NCBI GenBank assembly: GCA_000703065.1
Contig: JNLK01000001.1
Location: 2,316,001-2,380,000 of the forward strand
Source of the DNA: Lachnospiraceae bacterium AC2029
GTDB taxonomy: Bacteria; Bacillota; Clostridia; Lachnospirales; Lachnospiraceae
Direction of reading: 5' to 3'
Length of the DNA: 64,000 nucleotides
Shown piece after piece: positions 57,646-64,000 of this stretch (position 1 is the stretch's first letter; each line of letters begins with the position of its first letter). The position numbers and the translations under genes are program-made. The notes beneath the pieces are model-generated. The model was not told the origin of the DNA. It worked only from the letters and a program-made list of their open reading frames with translations, and did not search any database.

Positions 57646-60600
57646 ATGCGAAAGAGAAAACATGCATTGAAGGCCAGGATCATTGCTCTTTCAGTAGCTG
57701 TTGCTACTCCGCTTTCGAGTTCACCTGCATTTGCGGCGCCCTTAGAGGGAGAGGATACGTCCATTTCCGATGAGGCTGTGAAGGAAGAACGCGAAAATGA
57801 TTCGCCTTTGCAGGAAACTCCGAAGGCTGACGAGGGAGTGACTCCGGAGGTTGATGCAGAAGAGACCGAGAAGCCTGAGGCGGACGGGGAAGAAGCACCG
57901 AAGGCTGAAGCAGACGGGGAAGAAGCACCGAAGGCTGAAGCAGACGGGGAAGAAGCACCGAAGGCTGAAGCAGACGGGGAAGAAGCACCGAAGGCTGAAG
58001 CAGACGGGGAAGAAGCACCGAAGGCTGAAGCAGACGGGGAAGAAGCACCGAAGACTGAAGCAGAGGAGAAGGACTCTGCACAGGATGCGGACAAGGAAGG
58101 AAGACTGTCCGCCACAAAGCCGGTAGTACCCATGGTTGGTGCGACTCAGGACGGCTGGGTAGAAGAAGACGGCGAAATGTACTATTACGTCGATGGATAT
58201 CCGGTTACCAGTACGGTCATGGAGATCGACGGGGCGTTATATGGTTTTAGATCTTCCGGAGCTCGCTATACGAGTACGTCTTTTGGTCTTTGGCTGGATG
58301 ATGGATTTCATGAATTTCTGGCCAGAGAGGACGGAACCCTGTATGCGGACTGCTGGTATAAGCCTTCAGAAGGCCCAGGCTCGGAAGAGGAACCAGTGTA
58401 CTATACTCCGGAGGGCTATCTGGCGGAGGGCGTTGTTGGGATTGATGAAATAACCTACCTTTTCAGAGAGGGAAGACTGTGGAAGAACACGTTCCAGCGT
58501 ATCGATGATAACTGGTATACATCCGATTCGGACGGTGTGGCTACGAAGGTGACCGTGACCACCGGCTGGGTTCAGATGGGCGATGACTATTACTATCTTA
58601 AGGACAATGAGCTTGTAGCAAGTCAGATCCTGAAGATCGGAGATGACTATTACGGATTCAATTACGACGGACGGATGTGTGTCGATGGTTTATACTCTTT
58701 CTGGACCCGTGACGAGGAGTTATCTCAAGATGTATATAAGCAATACTATGCCGGAGAAGACGGAGTCCTTCTCAGAAATGAATGGAAGGAGGACGATTGG
58801 GGGAGTCTGTATTATTTTACGGATGACTGCAGTGGGGCTGAAGGGCTGTATCCAGTAGATGGTACGCTGTACTACTTTAACAACGGCAGTCTTGTCCGGA
58901 ATACCATGGTAAAGGTAGATGAAAAGTGGTATTCCGTGGATGAAGACGGTATTGCCAGGGAAGAGAACATTCAGGATAACGGCTGGAATGAGATCAATGG
59001 CAAGACCTACTATTTCGTGGACGGAGAGCCCGTGAAGAACCTGGTGAAGGAAATTGAAGGTGAGTACTACGGCTTCGGATGGGACGGCGTGCTGTTTAAG
59101 AACAACAGTTTTACCATCTGGGATTCGGAGTTACAGAAAGACTGCTGTTACTTTGCCGGTGAAGACGGAGTCCTGTATCGGAACCAGTGGAGAGATGACG
59201 AATACTATTATACGGATGATTGCCGTGCGGCTGCCGGGATTTATGAGATCGACGGAACAAAGTATTATTTCAGCGACTACGGTTATCTTCTCTATAACAG
59301 GATCGTCCTTGTGGATGGTCAGTGGTATATCGTGGACGAGCAGGGTGTTGCCACCGAGACCACCCTTTCGCCGGGCTGGAACCAGATCAACGGCGCAAAA
59401 TACTATGTGACAGAAGACGGAGAGCTTGTAACTAGCCAGATCAGAAAGATCGGGAACGCATATTATGGCTTTGAAGAAGATGGAAAGGTATATACCGATA
59501 CCACCTTCGACATGTATCTGTATGAGGACGGGGAGTATCTTGGCCATTTCTACTTCCGGGCAAAGAAGGATGGTAAGCTTTACCAGAACGAATGGTATAA
59601 GAACCTGGATGCTCAGGAAGCCGGATACTACGGAGAGGACTGTAGGGCTCTGACCGGATTTAATACCATTGACGGAGTCGGTTATCTGTTTGATTCAAAC
59701 GGAAATCTCTATTTCAACAGAGTGATAGAGCATGATGATAAGTGGTATGGATGTGATGCGGAAGGTGTTGCCACAGAGATCAGCATCACAACGGGCTGGT
59801 ATGAACTTTCCGGAAAGTATTACTACTTCCTCGACGGTTCATCGATTTCAAATCAGGTGATTCAGATCGGCTCGGATTATTATGGCTTCCGATGGGACGG
59901 ACAGCGTTACGAGAATTGTGTGTTCAGTCTTGATCAGTATGACTTTGAGACAGATACGTGGGTCTGTCACTATTACAAAGCCAAAGCAGACGGAACTCTG
60001 TATCGGAAAGAATGGTCGGGTGACCGGTATTTCGGAGATGACTGCGCATCGGTAACAGGCTTATCAGAAGTCGACGGAGCATTGTATTATTTTGATGAAA
60101 ATGGGTATTTAGTACAAAATGATCTGGTTTCCGTTGACGGCAACTGGTACTCGGTAGATGGGGACGGTGTTGCTACGCTTCAGACAGTCAGAGAAGGCTG
60201 GAATACCATTGAAGGCAATACCTACTACTTTGTGAACGGAGAACCGCTGAAGTATCAGGTTCGGAAGATCGATGGCTTCTATTACGGCTTTAACCGTAGA
60301 GGAGAACTGTTCACAAATCAGTCCTTCGGAATCGAGGTCTATGATGAGGAAGGCACCTATATCGGATATAATTTTTACCTTGCGAAGAAAGACGGAAAAC
60401 TGTATCAGAACGAATGGGTTGAGTATGATGATTGGGGAGATATTGAAAAGTACTACTATGGAGCGGATGCGGCTGCAGCTTCCGGTCTGAAGAAGATCGA
60501 CGGAGTCATCTATTACTTCACGGAAGATGGAATGCTCTATAACCGTGCTGATCTGATCCGGGTGAACGGAAAATGGGTTTCCGTGAACGAAGAAGGTGTG

Positions 60601-63600
60601 GCAACCCGTGTCACCGTACAGGACGGATGGAATGAATTTGAAGGAATAAAATACTATTTCGTTGACGGTGAGCCTCTGAAGGATCAGGTGGCACAGATCG
60701 GCGATAAGTATTATGGCTTTAACTGGCGCGGAAGGATGTACCGCAATACCAGATTTTCAATTGAAGTCTATTGTGAACCGGTGGATTCTTACGATTATTA
60801 TTATTACCTGGCAAAGGATGACGGGACACTCTATCAGAATGAATGGTACTATGAAGACGATCATGACAGTTATCCGTCTTCCTATTATGGACCGTATGCT
60901 GCCGCCTATACCGGGTTCCAGACCATTGATGGTAAGAAGTATTATTTTGACGGAGAAGGTATACTTCAGAGAAATGCCCTTATCCAGGAACGCGATAAGT
61001 GGTACAAGTCGGATAAAGATGGTGTTGTTTCCGAGGCAGCTGTTTCCGATGGATGGTTTGAGCATGCCGAAAAATGGTATTACTTTGAGAACGGAGAGAT
61101 GCTGAGGTATACCGTTAAGGAAATTAAAGGTGACTATTATGGCTTTGCATCTGATGGTCATCTTTATATGAATACCGCATTCTATCTAGAGTATTTTGAC
61201 GATCATGATTATTATAGTGAAGCTTACTATCGTGCGAAGGCCGACGGAAAGCTGTACCGAAGCGAGTGGTATGAATACCGGGGTGAAAAGTATTTCTACT
61301 CGGCTACAGGACAGGCGCTGGAAGGCCTTGCCACACTCAAAGGAGTTACCTATCTCTTTGACTATGATGGAAGAGCCTATACGGATTGCGTGAAATCCTA
61401 TTCGGGAGAGTGGTACGCCATTGATGAGGATGGAGTGGCTACGAAGATCAGTGTTACGGACGGATGGGTGACTGCAGGAAGGAACCGGTTCTACTTCAGG
61501 AACGGTGAACCGGTCTGCAATGAAGTTATTCTGATCAGCGGTCATTTTTACGGCTTTGACCGCGAAGGAACGCTTTTCGAGGCAGGATCCTTTGGTATCC
61601 GTAACGATGATGACGGTTCCTATAAGTATTATCGGGCAAAGGCTGACGGAGTTCTGTGTCGTAACGAATGGTACCATGATGCAAACAGTTCCTCTTACTA
61701 TCTTAATGACTGTACCGCGGCTACGGGACTTTGTGAGATCGAAGGAAAGCTCCGCTACTTCTCAGAAGGCGGATATCTGTACAGGAACAGCGTGGTTCAG
61801 ATAAATGAGAGCTGGTACACGATAGATGATGAAGGTATTGTCACTGCGCTGAGTGATCCGGATGGCTGGATCGATGCAGGAACCGAACGCTATTATATGG
61901 AAGACGGCGAGCTTGTCAGGGGCCGGATCCTTAAGATCGGTGATGCCTACTATGGATTCTCTGATGAGGGGTCACTGTACAGGAACAGATTGTTCTGGAT
62001 GTATGAAGAGGTCGGAGGTCAGGAGACTGAGTATCGCTATTATGCAAAGGCAGACGGAACTCTGTACCGGAATGAGTGGGCCGACGATCATGATTATTAC
62101 TTCCTGGATGACTGCAGGGGTGCGGACGGACTGGTTGAGATTTCCGGAAAGACCTATCTCTTCCGTGATGGAGAGTTGATCCGGTCGGGCCTCTCTCGGG
62201 TTGACGGTATATGGTATTCCAGTAATGACGAAGGTGTTGCAACTGTTCTGAAGAATACAAGCGGCTGGGTTCAGGTTGATTCCTATAAGTACTATTTCAA
62301 GGACGGAGAACCGGTACGGGGTAGGGTCATCAAGATCGGAAATGCCTATTACGGCTTCATGTATGATGGCAAACTGTATACAAATACTTCATTTGAAAGT
62401 GAGATCGATGATGAATGGAGATACTTCCGGGCGAAGGCTGACGGAACCCTTTATACCGGCTGGGTAAATTACTATGGAACCAGATATTATTATCATGAGA
62501 ACGGTATGGCGGCGTGCGGTATCGAGGTGATCGACAAGCAGAAATACCTCTTCAATTACACAGGTGAACTGCTGATCAACCGGGTGCAGTATGATGGTGA
62601 AACGGATGCATACTATATGGGTGATGCCGAGGGCCATCCGAAGAAGATGGTGAACGGTTGGAATACCGCTTCCGACGGAACCAAATACTATTTTGAAAAC
62701 GGGGAACCCCTTGTTTATACAGTGAAGAAGATCGGAAATGCGTATTATGGCTTTGGCAGATACGGAGCCATGTATAAAGATACTTCATTCTCTTTCTCTG
62801 ATGAGGAGGATCAAAGTATCTCATACCGCGCAAAAGCCAATGGAACACTGTATACCAGTGCCTGGTATGAAGCAGGAGATCAAAGGTATTTTTATAAGGC
62901 AAATGCTCAGGGGGCTACAGGCATCCTGACACTGGGCGGTAAGAAGTATGCTTTCGATGAAGACGGAAGGATGAGACGGTCGGAATACTTCTATGAGAAC
63001 GGTGTCGGATATCTTGCGGATTCCAAGGGAGGAATCCAAAAGGCAGCTGCCGGCTGGAACAAGGTGGACGGAAATAATTATTACCTGAAGAAGGGTGCAT
63101 TTGTGTGGGATGCCGTAGTCAAGATCGGTGCGGATTACTACGGATTCGACTGGGAAGGCCGACTTCTCAAGGATCAGAGCTTCTACTCCTGGGACGAGAG
63201 CACCGGAAAGTATGCCTATTACCGGGCACAGGGAAATGGAAAACTGCTCCGGAATACATGGGATGGTTTCTACTATTACCAGGCAAATGGTCAGTCGTTG
63301 CGCGGAAGACAGAAGGTTGGAGGTAAGTATTACTACTTCAACTATGACGGTCAGGCAATCTCCAATGAATATGTTGTTGTTGACGGTGTCAGCTACCATG
63401 CTGCAGCCAGCGGTGTCCTTTCCAAGGTGACAAAGGACGGGTTGTACCGGACAGGCATTGGAAAGTACGATCTGATCTACATATCCGGCGGCAAGACTCT
63501 GAAGAATCAGTGGAAGACCGTTGGCGGTAAGAAGTATTATTTCGGTAGTGATGGCTATGCATATCGTAATGATGTTTACAGCATTTCCGGGAAACTGTAT

Positions 63601-64000
63601 CTGTTTAACTCGGACGGGACCCTTGCATCCTCAGGCTGGCAGTGCGGAGATCAGTACTTTGTAGCGAAGGACGGAAGTCTTGTGACCGGTAAGGTGAAGC
63701 TTGGCGGAGTATGGTACTATTTTGATAAGGATTGGGGCGAAAAGCAACATGGCTGCGTGGAGGTGAACGGAAAGAAGGAACTCTACGGGGCAGACGGTAA
63801 ATATGTCGGAACCATTTCCAAGAAGGGATGGAACACCATTTCCGACCAGAAGTATTACCTGCTGGATAACGGCGAAATGGCAGAGGGTTACTGGAAGATC
63901 GGCGGTGCAGGATATCTTTTCGAAAGAAATTACAATACCAAGGCGTACCCGATGGCGAAGAATATTAGAAGGTGGTGCGAAGCGGGAGAATGCCTGTTTA
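57646..64000 (+). CDS. Giant secreted repeat protein with cell-wall/glucan-binding-type repeats (3' end outside window)
   Basis: The frame is open from the ATG at 57646 (GGAGGAGG at 57632-57639) to the window edge: at least 2,118 residues. A signal peptide ends at about residue 30 (SSSPAFA). Residues about 76-140 are a 10-residue acidic repeat (KAEADGEEAP). From about 165 on there are 13 modules of 130-142 residues. Each has the order GW, YYFxDGE, KIGxxYYGF, LYxNTxF, YYRAKADGTLYRNEWY, YYFxDDC, GLxxIDGxxYYFxxNGYL and KWYSVDEDGVAT. YYGF marks recur near 58651, 59065, 59458, 59875, 60283, 60706, 61132, 61546, 61945, 62341, 62740 and 63130. The motif is that of CW_binding_1/choline- or glucan-binding repeats. 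From about 63420 shorter repeats of about 20 residues take over. It probably binds the cell wall or a polysaccharide; any catalytic domain would lie beyond the window. Confidence 0.88.
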   Translation, partial: MRKRKHALKARIIALSVAVATPLSSSPAFAAPLEGEDTSISDEAVKEERENDSPLQETPKADEGVTPEVDAEETEKPEADGEEAPKAEADGEEAPKAEADGEEAPKAEADGEEAPKAEADGEEAPKAEADGEEAPKTEAEEKDSAQDADKEGRLSATKPVVPMVGATQDGWVEEDGEMYYYVDGYPVTSTVMEIDGALYGFRSSGARYTSTSFGLWLDDGFHEFLAREDGTLYADCWYKPSEGPGSEEEPVYYTPEGYLAEGVVGIDEITYLFREGRLWKNTFQRIDDNWYTSDSDGVATKVTVTTGWVQMGDDYYYLKDNELVASQILKIGDDYYGFNYDGRMCVDGLYSFWTRDEELSQDVYKQYYAGEDGVLLRNEWKEDDWGSLYYFTDDCSGAEGLYPVDGTLYYFNNGSLVRNTMVKVDEKWYSVDEDGIAREENIQDNGWNEINGKTYYFVDGEPVKNLVKEIEGEYYGFGWDGVLFKNNSFTIWDSELQKDCCYFAGEDGVLYRNQWRDDEYYYTDDCRAAAGIYEIDGTKYYFSDYGYLLYNRIVLVDGQWYIVDEQGVATETTLSPGWNQINGAKYYVTEDGELVTSQIRKIGNAYYGFEEDGKVYTDTTFDMYLYEDGEYLGHFYFRAKKDGKLYQNEWYKNLDAQEAGYYGEDCRALTGFNTIDGVGYLFDSNGNLYFNRVIEHDDKWYGCDAEGVATEISITTGWYELSGKYYYFLDGSSISNQVIQIGSDYYGFRWDGQRYENCVFSLDQYDFETDTWVCHYYKAKADGTLYRKEWSGDRYFGDDCASVTGLSEVDGALYYFDENGYLVQNDLVSVDGNWYSVDGDGVATLQTVREGWNTIEGNTYYFVNGEPLKYQVRKIDGFYYGFNRRGELFTNQSFGIEVYDEEGTYIGYNFYLAKKDGKLYQNEWVEYDDWGDIEKYYYGADAAAASGLKKIDGVIYYFTEDGMLYNRADLIRVNGKWVSVNEEGVATRVTVQDGWNEFEGIKYYFVDGEPLKDQVAQIGDKYYGFNWRGRMYRNTRFSIEVYCEPVDSYDYYYYLAKDDGTLYQNEWYYEDDHDSYPSSYYGPYAAAYTGFQTIDGKKYYFDGEGILQRNALIQERDKWYKSDKDGVVSEAAVSDGWFEHAEKWYYFENGEMLRYTVKEIKGDYYGFASDGHLYMNTAFYLEYFDDHDYYSEAYYRAKADGKLYRSEWYEYRGEKYFYSATGQALEGLATLKGVTYLFDYDGRAYTDCVKSYSGEWYAIDEDGVATKISVTDGWVTAGRNRFYFRNGEPVCNEVILISGHFYGFDREGTLFEAGSFGIRNDDDGSYKYYRAKADGVLCRNEWYHDANSSSYYLNDCTAATGLCEIEGKLRYFSEGGYLYRNSVVQINESWYTIDDEGIVTALSDPDGWIDAGTERYYMEDGELVRGRILKIGDAYYGFSDEGSLYRNRLFWMYEEVGGQETEYRYYAKADGTLYRNEWADDHDYYFLDDCRGADGLVEISGKTYLFRDGELIRSGLSRVDGIWYSSNDEGVATVLKNTSGWVQVDSYKYYFKDGEPVRGRVIKIGNAYYGFMYDGKLYTNTSFESEIDDEWRYFRAKADGTLYTGWVNYYGTRYYYHENGMAACGIEVIDKQKYLFNYTGELLINRVQYDGETDAYYMGDAEGHPKKMVNGWNTASDGTKYYFENGEPLVYTVKKIGNAYYGFGRYGAMYKDTSFSFSDEEDQSISYRAKANGTLYTSAWYEAGDQRYFYKANAQGATGILTLGGKKYAFDEDGRMRRSEYFYENGVGYLADSKGGIQKAAAGWNKVDGNNYYLKKGAFVWDAVVKIGADYYGFDWEGRLLKDQSFYSWDESTGKYAYYRAQGNGKLLRNTWDGFYYYQANGQSLRGRQKVGGKYYYFNYDGQAISNEYVVVDGVSYHAAASGVLSKVTKDGLYRTGIGKYDLIYISGGKTLKNQWKTVGGKKYYFGSDGYAYRNDVYSISGKLYLFNSDGTLASSGWQCGDQYFVAKDGSLVTGKVKLGGVWYYFDKDWGEKQHGCVEVNGKKELYGADGKYVGTISKKGWNTISDQKYYLLDNGEMAEGYWKIGGAGYLFERNYNTKAYPMAKNIRRWCEAGECLF
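57871..58065 (+). repeat. In-frame 30-bp minisatellite
   Basis: Five identical 30-bp units (AAGGCTGAAGCAGACGGGGA plus AGAAGCACCG) start at 57901, 57931, 57961, 57991 and 58021, with one diverged copy on each side. Perfect identity indicates recent expansion or copy-number change. Confidence 0.95.

Overview
The window looks like chromosome of an anaerobic, fermentative Clostridia, most likely a Lachnospiraceae-type gut or rumen bacterium. The evidence is an [FeFe] hydrogenase with its three maturases, phosphotransacetylase, an HrcA-type CIRCE site, strong AGGAGG ribosome binding sites, -10 boxes of the TATAAT/TAGAAT type, and small families common in that group (DUF6472, DUF1846, DUF4956, YolD). 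I cannot name a genus. No phage, plasmid, insertion sequence, rRNA or CRISPR array is visible. About 50 genes are packed mostly in short operons with 4-bp or 1-bp overlaps.

Layout. 1-7081: end of a beta-propeller protein, a purine permease, a CBS-type pyrophosphatase, a DegV protein and a small membrane protein. 7201-12793: hydE, an OpgB/LTA-synthase-like phosphoglycerol transferase, hydG and hydF, closed by a good terminator; the hydrogenase they would mature is a group-B-like enzyme at 23341. 13025-16761: a VTC-domain protein, DUF4956 membrane protein and beta-helix carbohydrate-binding lipoprotein. 17020-21677: a two-gene NRPS-like cluster (A-T-C protein plus type-B esterase) whose adenylation domain lacks the usual amino-acid-binding Asp. 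21928-27373: antiporter, hydrogenase, tatD, a lipoprotein and CIRCE-controlled hsp20. 27418-31722 (minus): two-component system with a UBA-like membrane protein, then pta. 32020-44406: SNF2 helicase, DUF1846, a structured repeat array, lipid kinase, a NYN-LOTUS protein with a phosphoesterase, glycerol-1-phosphate dehydrogenase, SpoIIE phosphatase, ECF sigma/anti-sigma pair and CorA. 44431-51605: lipoprotein serpin, a permuted tRNA-like RNA, murI, a glycosyltransferase group on the minus strand, DUF6472, thiG and map. 51841-57364: HD-GYP protein, then Y-family polymerase, YolD and Lon as one unit. 57646 to the end: a secreted protein of more than 2,100 residues built from cell-wall-binding-type repeats, still open at the window edge.

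The most unusual object is at 45806-45951. The 3' half of a tRNA (variable loop, T-arm, 3' acceptor strand) lies directly before a matching 5' half (5' acceptor strand, D-arm), with only two bases between them. Nearly all invariant tRNA bases are present, and the two outer flanks pair in long helices. It reads as a circularly permuted tRNA or tRNA-like RNA, a class I do not know from this group of bacteria. Second are a 104-bp tandem hairpin array at 35879-36186 whose stems show compensatory changes, and several in-frame minisatellites that give unrelated proteins acidic or polar tails.
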